NCBI GenBank assembly: GCA_026225945.1
Contig: JAMJFZ010001228.1
Location: 1,807,501-1,871,500, forward strand
DNA length: 64,000 nucleotides
Reading direction: 5' to 3'
Origin: Cricetomys ansorgei
Taxonomy: Eukaryota > Chordata > Mammalia > Rodentia > Nesomyidae
Made by a program: the position numbers and the translations under genes. A model generated the notes under the pieces. The model ran no database searches, was not told the DNA's origin, and saw only the letters and a list, made by a program, of their open reading frames with translations. Below, in pieces: positions 53,634 to 63,163 of this stretch. How positions within the stretch are numbered: position 1 is the stretch's first letter; every line of letters starts with the position of its first letter.

Positions 53634-54374
53634 AGCCATAGGAATCAGAAAACTATAAAATCTGTAACTCAAAGTAAAACACCAAATGCGTGTCCCAAAT
53701 CTGCCTTGGCTGTGAGGAGAGGCAGTTTTCCCTGCTGTATCTGGACACGTTGAAAACAAAAATTGTAGCAAAGAACTCCCTTGCCGTGTAGTGCGGCAAG
53801 AAGGTCTGATGCTATGTGGATCATAATAAGATGATTTGTCAGTAGATATGTGTGGAACTTTCAATTCGAATCTCAGCTCATTTTATTTGCATATAAAGTG
53901 GCACATTTACACTCAACAGCCACCAGCCCTGAAGGAGGGATATTTAATAGGAGCCTGCAATTATCCTAGCCAGACCATAACGTTTTCTTAGGGCAATGGC
54001 TACCATTTCAAATAGCCTCGTAATCTCTCATGTGAAGTACAGGCTACTCTCAAACCAAGCTGGGAGGAACTCAAGCTACAAAAAGATTGTCATTGCGTTT
54101 GAATCAAATAATCTGTTTTCACTTACCAGTTAAGGGGTAGAAGCAAAAAGGTCAATGAGGTGTGAAATTCTTAGTCTTGATTCAGTGTCAAGGCTTTAAA
54201 CAGCTATTTGAAGTATAGTTGTTAAGAAGTGTAAATATTGAATCCCACACCATGTTGCCCAGCCAGGATTGTTTTACTTTTTACTGAGACAATGACGGGA
54301 TACAGGAAATAGGATGAATTTAGTCAGTGAATCTGCTCTTTAAGCAAGCTATAGGTGTGTCTTAGTGCCCACCG
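53628..54374. other. strong CNE candidate block
   Basis: 53855-54250 is repeat-free with a perfect octamer ATTTGCAT at 53885-53892. CpG-bearing 'tttcaattcgaatctcagc', 'accataacgttttcttaggg', 'aatagcctcgtaatctc' and 'gtcattgcgtttgaatcaaa' follow. No coding frame. Confidence 0.5.
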
Positions 54375-54735
54375 TATATGTCGGTGCTCGTATTAGATAC
54401 ATGTCTCCTTGCTGTGACAAAATGGATGAAAAAAAATCATCTTAAAGAAGGAAAGCTTTGTCTTGTAGCTTAGGGTCCAGTCCATCAGGAGTGTGATGTG
54501 ATGTGCAGCCGGTCACACTGCATCCACTTCCGGGAAGCTGAGAGAGATGGAGGCTGGTGCCCAGTGCCCTCTTCCCAGCCCAGGACCCCAGCATATGGGA
54601 TGCTGCCGCCCATGTTTAGGGTGACATTTTCATACATGAATATATGGTCACCATGTTCACACATATCCCTTGTTACCCTCTCTTGTGGCACTCCTCTGAC
54701 TCACACTAGTAACCTCCCACTTTCTAACTAGTCTA
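54375..54735 (-). mobile_element. MT/ORR1-like MaLR solo LTR
   Basis: 'gtctccttgctgtgacaaaa', 'cggtcacactgcatccactt', 'agagagatggaggctggtgc', 'gccgcccatgtttagggtga'. The far end is decayed. Confidence 0.75.
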
Positions 54736-54744
54736 CTTTCGTGT

Positions 54745-54990
54745 TTGTGTGTGTCCCAGTGAGTTTTATTAGGGTTGCATACAGAAGCATGGGGGAAAGA
54801 TTACTTACAGGAGCCTGGGCAACTTATCAGTGGCTACATCACTGAAGAACAGCTCCTTCCATTGCCCAGCCACCATGAACTGTCTATAGTTCTTCAGAGA
54901 GGGGTGGGGCCTTTTGAGTCGCTCCCATCTAGCTAAGAAGGTTTTAGTATTACAAAGCGAGCCTTTGAGTACCAGTCTTCAAAGGAGATG
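54745..54990 (+). mobile_element. unnamed rodent interspersed repeat, copy 1
   Basis: 'gttttattagggttgcatac', 'gattacttacaggagcctgg' and 'ggctacatcactgaagaac' recall a rodent repeat that also appears at 61885. I cannot name it. Confidence 0.45.
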
Positions 54991-55184
54991 CTGCAAGTGG
55001 TCCTAATGTGTTCGTTTTTCCTTAAGCTGTGTGGTGTGTGAGGAGTTGCTCAGCTGAGCTACTTTCCATGCAACCAGTCACCATGATGTTAATTGTCTGC
55101 TGTGTAGCAACTTCCATGCTTGCTCTGTGGTTATTATGTTGTACACGTACAACTATGCCTCCTGCCTTCTTGGTTACTCACTTT

Positions 55185-55223
55185 TTAAAAAAGATGCATT
55201 TTACTTGTGTTTGTGTGTGTGTG

Positions 55224-55259
<36 letters not shown>

Positions 55260-55413
55260 CCATACATTTGCAGAAGCCAGAGAAAGCACTGGAGCCTCTG
55301 GAGCCAGAGTTACAGGTGGTTGGGAGCCGCCTATCATGGCTACCAGGAGCCACACTGAGGTTCTCTCGAAGAGCAGTAAGTGATCTTAACCACTGAGCTA
55401 TATCTTGAACTTC
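55185..55413 (-). mobile_element. B3-type SINE with (TG)n tail
   Basis: TG tail, 'ggagccagagttacaggtgg', 'gttgggagccgcctatcatg', 'gttctctcgaagagcagtaa', head 'cactgagctatatcttgaac'. Keeps a CpG at the 'gccgcc' site. Confidence 0.85.
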
Positions 55414-55519
55414 TGTATCTTGCACTTTATTTGTGGATGAAATAATAAAATTGCAGCTGTCGTAGGCAGTTTGGAGGAATAGTCCAGTGTGTGTATTTAT
55501 CAGAGGACTGTGACCTGGA

Positions 55520-55780
55520 AGTCTTGGAGGAACAGAGATAATTTCGCCAAGAGAGTAGAAGCCGACCAAGCAAAAGAGAAAGTGATGTGGTATATTCCCG
55601 ACAGAGAGACCAACATGTGCAAAAGCCCTGTGGCAGAAAGGAATAGTGCACAGCCAAGTTTCTGTCTTGTGCTGAAGGAGGGTCTTCACAGGAGCCTGAG
55701 AGAAGTAAATAAGGTTGTGATCTGTGTAGGTAAGGCTAAACCACGTAGAGCATACAATGAAATGACCATATGTGCATCAC
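55520..55780 (-). mobile_element. L2 fragment
   Basis: 'accaacatgtgcaaaagccc' and 'tgtggcagaaaggaatagtg' are the antisense of the conserved L2 3' coding end. A 122-codon plus-strand open frame (55489-55857) crosses it antisense to the L2, so it is not a gene. Confidence 0.5.
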
Positions 55781-55905
55781 TCGAACTTCACACTGATCGG
55801 GATAGTGTGGTCGTACAACTGGTGAGAGCCAAAATTGCCCTACCTGAGCCAGGATAACAGGTATAATATTATAAACTAAGGACTCTGGTTCCTATAAAGT
55901 GACAT

Positions 55906-56173
55906 GGGCTGGGGAGATGGCTCAGTAGTTAAAATGCTTGATGCACAAGCCTGAGGACTCAGTTTGATCTCCCAGGGCCCATGGAAAGTCAGGGATGGTG
56001 GTGTGAACTTGTGATCCCAGTGATACAGGACTGGTGGTAGAGACAGGGATTCCCAGAGTCCATTGGCAGTCATCATAGTCCATGAGAAGTGCCAGGCCTG
56101 TGGGAGACTCCATCTTAAATAAACAGTGGAAGACACTTAGGGACTATACCTGAGGTTGTTCTCTGGTGTGTGT

Positions 56174-56205
<32 letters not shown>
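55906..56205 (+). mobile_element. B4-type SINE with (CA)n tail
   Basis: Head 'ggctggggagatggctcagt' is intact; 'cctgaggactcagtttgatc', 'gggatggtggtgtgaacttg', tail 'gaggttgttctctggtg' and CA array to 56205. Confidence 0.88.
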
Positions 56206-56206
<1 letters not shown>

Positions 56207-56342
56207 GGGAAATCGAAACCATACTCAGTTTTAGCAAAATAAGGAGAGTTGTATGATCAAGTTTATATGCATAAACCCTCACTCTAATGTTACTTTACAA
56301 AAGTGTGTGTGCCATATTCATTTCTGTGTGTTATGTCTAGCG

Positions 56343-56568
56343 CAGCAGTTCTCAACCTATGGATTGTGACACCTTTGGGGGTCAAAGGGTCCTTTCACAA
56401 GGGTCATCTAATACCATATACATATCAGAGATTAATATTATGATTCATAACAGTAGCAAAATTGCAGTTATGAAGCAGCAACAAAAACAATTTTATGGTT
56501 GGGGGGTCACCACAACATGAAGAAATGTGTTAAAGGGGTCTTGGCATTAGGAACATTGAGAACCACTG
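56343..56568 (+). mobile_element. full-length URR1-type hAT fossil
   Basis: 226 bp from 'cagcagttctcaacctat' to 'acattgagaaccactg'. Flanks 'gtctagcg' (56335-56342) and 'gtctaggg' (56569-56576) match at 7 of 8, the hAT-type duplication. Internal landmarks are 'cataacagtagcaaaattgc' and 'ggggggtcaccacaacatga'. Non-autonomous: no transposase. Confidence 0.93.
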
Positions 56569-56576
56569 GTCTAGGG

Positions 56577-56995
56577 TAATATGAAATGTTATTACTGGAA
56601 AGTAGGTAAAGGGTGCAAGGGAATCTCTGTTTTGATGTTTGGGACTTCTGTGTATCTGAAATGATTTCACAGTGAAGACTGCATGAGTCTTGCTGTGGTT
56701 GCTGAGAACAGACAGAAGGTGAACTAACTGGAAACAGCTAAGACGAGACACTGGGGATGCAGACTGAACAAGTCCAGAATAGGATATGGAGCCAGCAGGA
56801 GGTCAGCCCATGGAAGAGATATTGAAATTATAGAGCTAGCAGACTCCTTTGGATGTTTCACTTCTCTGATGCTTTGGGAGCCCTACCAAGAAGGTCTTTG
56901 GAATCCAGCAAAGATTGTGAATCTGCTGGTTTCACGGTGGAAGAATCAATTTCCAAAATCTTAATCAGAGAAACAGGTAAAAACCAAAAGTCAGG
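56577..56995. other. single-copy sequence
   Basis: No repeat or exon recognised. Confidence 0.4.
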
Positions 56996-57188
56996 GCAGG
57001 AGAGATGGTTCAGTGGGTAAGAACACACACTACTCTTTCAGAGGACCCATGTTGGGTTCCTATCACCTGTGTGGGGCAGGACGGCTCACAACCAATTATA
57101 GCTCCAACTTCAGGGCTTCTAACAGCCTCATTTGGCCTTGCATTCCCTCTACATATGTAGGAAGAATCCACATGCACATATACACACT

Positions 57189-57229
<41 letters not shown>

Positions 57230-57230
57230 C
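56996..57230 (+). mobile_element. B3-type SINE with (CA)n tail
   Basis: 'ggagagatggttcagtgggt', 'acggctcacaaccaattata', 'cctcatttggccttgcattc', CA array 57191-57228. Confidence 0.85.
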
Positions 57231-57360
57231 ATCCATTAAAGAAATGAGCAGGAAGCCAGTAGCTCCTGCATGGTTTAAGCAAAAGAAAGATGTGTGCCAA
57301 TACTTCCAAGCTTCATTAAGAAGCTAAGCTGTTGGTTTTTCTTAAATGTCCAGGGTCCTC

Positions 57361-57375
57361 AGAGAGAGAGATCGA

Positions 57376-57412
<37 letters not shown>

Positions 57413-57467
57413 AGAGAGCGAGCTAGAGGAGTCCCACATGAGAGCGAGCTAGAGGAGTCCCAGACAG
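57361..57467 (+). repeat. (GA)n plus a 26-bp tandem duplication
   Basis: GA tract to about 57415. 'gagcgagctagaggagtccc' then occurs at 57416 and again at 57442. Confidence 0.9.
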
Positions 57468-57851
57468 AGGACAGACAGGCTTGGCCCTTCTGTTTAAAGG
57501 TTAGGGCATGCAGGAAGCTGGGACAGGGAGGCTGGGGTTGCCCTGCTGCTGTCAGGCAAGAAGGCAGGAGGCCTGGTGTTTCTTTTCTCACACTCTGACG
57601 TACAGTCTTTCCTGTGGCAGTCATAGCATGGTTTGGAGACATACATTCACTCACCACCTTCCCTGTCCCTGCTTCTTTCTGAAGCCAAACACTATGGAAC
57701 ATGAGGAAGGATGGTCACAAAGGTTAGAATGACCATAAGTAAACCATTTCCATGACTCACCCTCTTTTGGAGGAATAGTGAAAAGGAAAGCATTGACACC
57801 ACATTTTCTAATTGTTCAGAGATGAGAATGGGGCTTCTAAAAGGACACAGG
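57468..57851. other. single-copy sequence
   Basis: Nothing recognised. Overlapping opposite-strand frames at 57.3-57.7 kb include the GA repeat and are not genes. Confidence 0.4.
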
Positions 57852-58062
57852 CTGGAGAGTCAGCAAAGAGGCTAAGAACATGTCCTGCTCTGGCAAGGAC
57901 CTGAGTTTGCCTGCCCAGCCCCTCTATCTGACGCCTCGTTACCACCTGTAACACTCCAGCTCGGGAATCTTGATCTCATACCCTCTTTTGGCTTCTGCGA
58001 GCACAGTACTCACACATGCGCTAGCACCCCATACAGATAGATCATTAAAATTTTTTAAATTA
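57852..58062 (+). mobile_element. B3-type SINE, degenerate
   Basis: 'caggctggagagtcagcaaa', 'cacctgtaacactccagctc', 'cataccctcttttggcttct', tail 'cattaaaattttttaaatta'. Confidence 0.78.
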
Positions 58063-58454
58063 AAAGTAATGCCTGCGAGCTGTTTAGCGAAGAGCCATTT
58101 TTATCTTACTCAGCATGAGTGAGGATGTGTCAGCAATGGGAGGCATTGCAGGGGAGAGATTTTGATATTTGCTTATTTCTAACTGTTTATTTGTATGCTT
58201 GGGGATTTCTGAAATTAGTTGTTCTATTTTGCTGTTACTATTAGTCTTCATTGTCTCTTGTAAACTGCTGTCCATCAGGAAGCAGGTTTCAGGACTGACT
58301 AGATCACCCCTACAAGGATGATAAACTGCCCTTCAATCATTAACCACCAGCAGGAAAAATACTGTTTGTATTTTATAACGTGGATACAACAGGACTCAGG
58401 GCAGAGCTTCCTTTCTTTAAGAGTAGTTTGATCTACTCTTAAAACTAAATTTCT
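58063..58454. other. single-copy sequence, possible CNE
   Basis: Repeat-free, AT-rich, with 'gcctgcgagctgtttagcga' near the start. No exon. Confidence 0.4.
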
Positions 58455-58690
58455 AGGGCTTGGTAAGTGACCCAGTTGGCAAAGTGATTGCCAGGCAAGT
58501 GTGAAGACCTGAGATCCATCCACAGAACCCATATCAAAGAACTGAATGAGGTCAATGCCTGTAATCCCAGAGTCTGGGAGACAGAGGCAGGAGGATTCCT
58601 AGGGATTTTTGCCAGGCAGCCTAGTTAAATCAGGGAGCTCCAGGATCACTGAGAGACTGTCTCATAAAATAAGGTAGAGAGCAATTAAGC
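58455..58690 (+). mobile_element. B4-type SINE
   Basis: 'agtgacccagttggcaaagt', 'gtcaatgcctgtaatcccag', 'gacagaggcaggaggattcc', 'gagagactgtctcataaaat', tail 'gtagagagcaattaagc'. Confidence 0.82.
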
Positions 58691-58874
58691 CATGTTAAAT
58701 AGAAAATAAAATGAATGAATAGGCAATTATAATATTAGAATGATTTTGAAGTAATTTTCTCCAAATAAAACTTTGCAGAGGTTTATAGAATAGCTCCCTG
58801 CTTAGTCAGTAGTTATATTCTGGAAATCACTTGATTTAAATTTAATTGAAGTTTTACTTTATTATTGATTTCTA

Positions 58875-58992
58875 ACATTTTATTTTGAAGTCAAGGTTAC
58901 ACTATATGCCCTGGACTAGCCTGGAACACACAATCTTCTTGCCTTGGCTTGCCCAGTGTTGAGGTTACTGATATATATCACCACACCAAGTT
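58875..58992 (-). mobile_element. B1 SINE, diverged
   Basis: 'tatgccctggactagcctgg', 'gcccagtgttgaggttactg', 'atatatcaccacaccaagtt' in antisense order. Confidence 0.7.
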
Positions 58993-59039
58993 CATTACTG
59001 AATTTTTATTTATGTGATCCCTTCCCTCACCCCACACTG

Positions 59040-59049
59040 TGTATATATG

Positions 59050-59096
<47 letters not shown>

Positions 59097-59260
59097 AGTG
59101 TGTGTGGCTACAAAGACAAGAAGGAAGTGTCTTACCCTTCTCATCCTTTGGAGCTGGAGTTACAGATGGTTGTGCCTTTGACCCAGGTGCTGGGAACTAA
59201 AGTTAGGTTCTTTTCAAGAGCAGTATGTACTCTTAACTGCTGAGCCATTTCTCCATCCCC
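59040..59260 (-). mobile_element. B3-type SINE with (TG)n tail
   Basis: TG array 59052-59091, 'ttggagctggagttacagat', 'aggtgctgggaactaaagtt', 'ttcttttcaagagcagtatg', head 'gagccatttctccatcccc'. Confidence 0.85.
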
Positions 59261-59308
59261 TCTCGTTTTATGAATGTGAACTCATAGTGGGAATCTGGAA
59301 CACGAACA

Positions 59309-59313
59309 CGCAC

Positions 59314-59362
<49 letters not shown>
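59309..59362 (+). repeat. (CA)n microsatellite
   Basis: ACGCACAC start grading into a perfect CA run. Confidence 0.95.
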
Positions 59363-59365
<3 letters not shown>

Positions 59366-59745
59366 TACTTATATTACCCAAATGCCATCCATTTAGGGAA
59401 TATTCCTTGTAGTTTTTTTTCTCTAAGAGTACAGGTTTATGGAATATTTTGAAACGGATTCCACAAATCAAGGAGTAAAATTTTGCTTTTAATTTCATAT
59501 CTGACGATTTGTCTTTGGTTCAGAACAGAGCCCACAGCAATGACTGAGTTTCCAACAAGGATGTCTAACTTACTGACATCGAGACATGATGCTGTCATCT
59601 ATAAATGAACGGGGCTGCATTCAGAGATAACTGGGGCTAATACAGCACACAGACCATAAGTGAGACATGCTAAATAGCCGATGGATCTAAGAAAGCACAC
59701 TGTTTCTTTAGATTTGTTTATTGTTGTTATCATTATTATTAATAG
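59363..59745. other. single-copy sequence
   Basis: Nothing recognised. 59580-59690 is unassigned. Confidence 0.35.
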
Positions 59746-59779
<34 letters not shown>

Positions 59780-60097
59780 ATGCATGCATGCACGCAGTTG
59801 TGTCTATGTCACTGTGCCTGTATCTCTGTATAGCTCAGGCTTGACTTTGTGAGTCTTCCTCAATCTTTTTCCACTTTATTTTTTGAGATAGGTTCTTTCA
59901 CTGAACCTGGAACTCCCCAATTTGGCTAAGCTGGCTGGCCAAGAAGTACCAGGGATCTTCTCTTTGCTTCCCAGTTTCAGAATTACAGTTGTGTACCACT
60001 CTCTCCAGCTTTTTTATGCGGATGCTGGTGATTCACTCTCGGGCTTGTGCTTGTGTAGTAAGCTCTCTGCTGACTGAAGCATCTCCCCAGCCTTCAA
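59746..60097 (-). mobile_element. B4-type SINE with (TG)n tail
   Basis: TG then GCATGCAT tail, 'ttttgagataggttctttca', 'ggctaagctggctggccaag', 'gcggatgctggtgattcact', head 'gaagcatctccccagcc'. Confidence 0.85.
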
Positions 60098-60889
60098 CTG
60101 AGTACTTTTAGCCAGGGGACTGGGTAATACCCGGAGAGTGATTTCTACAGTGTGGGAATGTGGTACCCTATCACAGTGCTGTAAGTAGGATGGGACCTGG
60201 GATGTAGTTCTGAACACCCAGTCACAAATCCTCATCCTTGAGCTAGTAAAGAGGCAGCCTCATGACCCTATTACCCCATGCATTGGGAGCCGGCCACTTT
60301 CATATCACATGCTTCAAGAGGGGCAGTAGCCCTGGAAACTGCCAGATGGCTAATTAGAATATTTCAGATTATCACCTCACAGCTATTCTCCAAGAGGCTA
60401 TGAGACTAATTACATCTTCCCTGACATCTTTTGCCTTTGTTGGTGCCAAAATTTAAGCAGCACACCAAATCTATTAATACCCAGGCTGTGTAACCTCACA
60501 CGTCTCAGCAGATCTTTATGTTGCCCGATTTCTTTTTCCCATCTTACCCTCTGCACATCTCCTTGAACTCACAGTCTGTTTCCATCAAGCTCTGTTCTTC
60601 TCAGAACATCCTGCTTGGTAGCCTTCCTTCTATCAGACTCTACCCTGGGGTCTTTGTATGCTCTGCAGCCTTTTAAATAGAGAGCATTTGCCTGCCTTTA
60701 TGAGTTCCTGGAAACTCATGACTTGGGTTCAGGATTTATGATCTGTGGTACCCACTGCCATATTTGGGGAGTTTACCACAGATGGCTATGTGGTAAAGGC
60801 TGGAAGTAAAATGATAAGGAGGAGATGATGAGAAATTCTCATGTTTGGGGAAGATTCTGCAAAGAGACCTAGCAGAAGTCTCCATTGCT
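60098..60889. other. single-copy block with a strong CNE candidate
   Basis: 60250-60500 is repeat-free with an E-box next to a homeodomain site ('cagatggctaattagaat') and a second 'gactaattacatcttc'. A CpG-bearing 'tcacacgtctcagcag' follows. 60600-60720 has a weak L2-like trace. Confidence 0.5.
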
Positions 60890-61165
60890 TGTATTCAGGA
60901 GTCTCTGGTGCTCATGGTAGGGAAGGCATGGTGGCAGGAACTGGAGACATATTCAGGTTGTTTCTGCACTCAGGAAGCAGGAGAGGCGAACACTGGTGCT
61001 CAGCTCTTTCTTTTCTTTAGCCAGGGGCCTTCTTTTCTCCATTTGTTTTAGTCAGCACATGGGTTGGTGCCACCTACACTCATGTCGGGTCTCCCGCCCC
61101 AATCTAGAAATTCTCTCACATTCATGCCTAGATCTAGGTTGGGAATAAATATAAACCACTACAGA
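60890..61165 (-). mobile_element. MT/ORR1-like MaLR solo LTR, 5' part decayed
   Basis: 'gaaggcatggtggcaggaac', 'gcgaacactggtgctcagct', 'ccaatctagaaattctctca'. Aligns with 15.9 kb. Confidence 0.72.
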
Positions 61166-61299
61166 GTCTTTTCAAGGTTAGTACTATAGATTATATATGG
61201 GTGTTTGGGGCTCAGTCTTACTGAATAAACACATTCTGCTTCTTTTTGTTACTGATGAACACTTGAGTGCTTGGTCCTTTGGTCCAGCTGTCTTCCCTC

Positions 61300-61500
61300 T
61301 TGTCGACTCAGACCCTACCAAAGACTCTCCTCACTTCCTTTCTCTCTGAGGATCTTCTGTTCTGTTCTATTGCAGTCACGTTCAAAGTCCTGAGAGAATC
61401 ATCCCTGACCCCATGGATGGCGGAGTCCTCTGTTACTAGAGGGCTTTGGTGAGAATCTTCCTTTGAGTGAGACCTTCCACAGTACTATCATACCTTCTGC
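61300..61500 (+). mobile_element. L2 fragment
   Basis: 'tcctgagagaatcatccctg', 'accccatggatggcggagtc' and 'ctctgttactagagggcttt' follow the sense L2 3' region. Confidence 0.5.
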
Positions 61501-61539
61501 TCCTTGTTCAGTTGAAAGATGTTAAAACTACATTAAAAG

Positions 61540-61655
61540 AAATCCATAACCCAGATCACTGTACAACACTTAAATTCAAATCACTGGGGTGGAATCCAGT
61601 GATGTTTCCTCACACTCCTTGATGATTCTGTATGGCGAGGGCTGAGAACCATTGC
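61540..61655 (-). mobile_element. MER5-like hAT fragment (tentative)
   Basis: 'ctccttgatgattctgtatg' followed by 'gagggctgagaaccattgct' resembles the antisense end of MER5-type elements. Confidence 0.38.
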
Positions 61656-61884
61656 TCCCTGAAAGAGTCACATGCAGGAGTACTGGAACGCAATGATGGG
61701 GTTTGCAGATCTAATGTAGCATGCCATTGCATGAGCTTTTTTCCGGGAGATGTGAACAAATAGCCCTTTTCTTCTGAAAGTGAAAGCAAAATAATAATAA
61801 AATTTTCTTTTGATAGCACAGAAAAATAACAGTTCCACGTAAGTCCAGCTTTATGAAGCATTGAGTATATCAGGCTTCCTTATG

Positions 61885-61960
61885 GAGCCCGAGTGAGGAC
61901 TTACAGGAATGTGGGTGAGCCCCAAATAACTGTGTCATTGCAAAGTCCTGCTGCAGAAAC
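61885..61960 (+). mobile_element. unnamed rodent interspersed repeat, copy 2
   Basis: 'gtgaggacttacaggaatgt' and 'gggtgagccccaaataactg' pair with the copy at 54745-54990. Confidence 0.4.
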
Positions 61961-61964
61961 CATG

Positions 61965-62206
61965 TGCTTTTGTGTGAAGGCCAGAGGTTGATGTCCACTT
62001 TATTTACTGAACCCAGAGATTGCTACTTTGGCTGCTCTCACTAGCTGGCTTGCTCTGGAGATGCTGTGTCTGTTTCCTGTGCTCTGGGTTTATCGATGTG
62101 CTCTCATACCCACACAATTTCCTCATGAGTTCTAGGGAATCTGAACTCTGGCCTTTCTGCTTTGGCAGCAAGCACTGTATCAAATGGAACCATCTCCCCA
62201 TCCCTA
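61965..62206 (-). mobile_element. B4-type SINE, diverged
   Basis: 'gtgaaggccagaggttgatg', 'tcactagctggcttgctctg', 'ctagggaatctgaactctgg', head 'accatctccccatccc'. Confidence 0.75.
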
Positions 62207-62427
62207 TAGAAGGCTATGTATGGGTCACCCACTATTTCTCTTGATTTGTCAAGGAGATTATAGGAATACTTGAGCCCAGGTATTATATCTCATTTACCTT
62301 TTCTCTACCAGTGATTTTTTGGGAGATATCTAACATGATTTTGACTAATCAAAATAACTAAATATTTGCAATTCTGGATAATTCAACATAATTATTAATA
62401 AAAATCTTCCAAAATTATTTTTAAAAG
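62207..62427. other. AT-rich single-copy sequence
   Basis: Nothing recognised. Confidence 0.35.
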
Positions 62428-62434
62428 GTTTATG

Positions 62435-62474
<40 letters not shown>

Positions 62475-62634
62475 CAGCATGCACGTATGTGGGAGGGTGT
62501 CAGATCCCTTGGATACCCTGGAGCTGGAGTTACAGGCATTTGTGAGAGCCATCAGATATGGGTGCTATGAACCGAACTGGGATTCGTCCTCTGCAAGAGC
62601 AGAGAGTGCTCATCATCAGTGAGGCTCCCCAGCC
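62428..62634 (-). mobile_element. B3-type SINE with (TG)n tail
   Basis: TG array 62436-62473, 'accctggagctggagttaca', 'ggcatttgtgagagccatca', 'cgtcctctgcaagagcagag', end 'gaggctccccagcccac'. Confidence 0.88.
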
Positions 62635-62979
62635 CACCCCCAGTTTCCCCTAGTCTCACTAAGGTCTTGTAGAACAGAGAAGAAAAGAGGCTTAAGGTCC
62701 TGATGTGAGGGACTCTTGTGGTAAAACTTAGTTTGATAAGGCTTTTGGGATGGAAATGAACTCTTCAAATACTCTTTAAGATGAATCAACCAGGAGCTGT
62801 TTTTCATTTCATGTGACTGCTAGAATTCATGATCCCCAGTTTAAATAAGACAGCACTGAACTGTACAGTTACAAAACCAACCAACCAGACAGATAGACAG
62901 ACAATGCAGTTGACTTCAGAGAGTTGTAAGACACTGGATATCTCTCTAGTCTGACACAGCTCTCAAATGCTTTTCTTGT
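62635..62979. other. single-copy sequence
   Basis: No repeat recognised apart from a short GACA run at about 62887. Confidence 0.35.
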
Positions 62980-63163
62980 TTTAATTTTTATAGTGTGTGT
63001 GTGTATGTGTGTGTGTGTTATGTGTGCATGCATGTGGACATCTATGGAGGTCAAAGATTGCATGAGGTGATTCCCTCTTTCTACCATGTCGGCCCCAGGA
63101 TCCACTCAGGTCATCAGGCTAGGTAGCAAGCTCCTTTACCTGCTGAGCCATCTCATCAGCTCC
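62980..63163 (-). mobile_element. RSINE1-like SINE
   Basis: TG-rich tail, 'tctatggaggtcaaagattg', 'ctaccatgtcggccccagga', 'ccactcaggtcatcaggcta', head 'gagccatctcatcagctcc'. Confidence 0.87.

Noticed and set aside
28433..53892. Enrichment of octamer (ATTTGCAT) sites
   Set aside because: Five in 64 kb of AT-rich DNA is close to the chance expectation, so no enrichment is claimed.
55201..55857. 162-codon minus frame and 122-codon plus frame
   Set aside because: The minus frame reads through a B3 with its CA tail. The plus frame is antisense to an L2 fragment.
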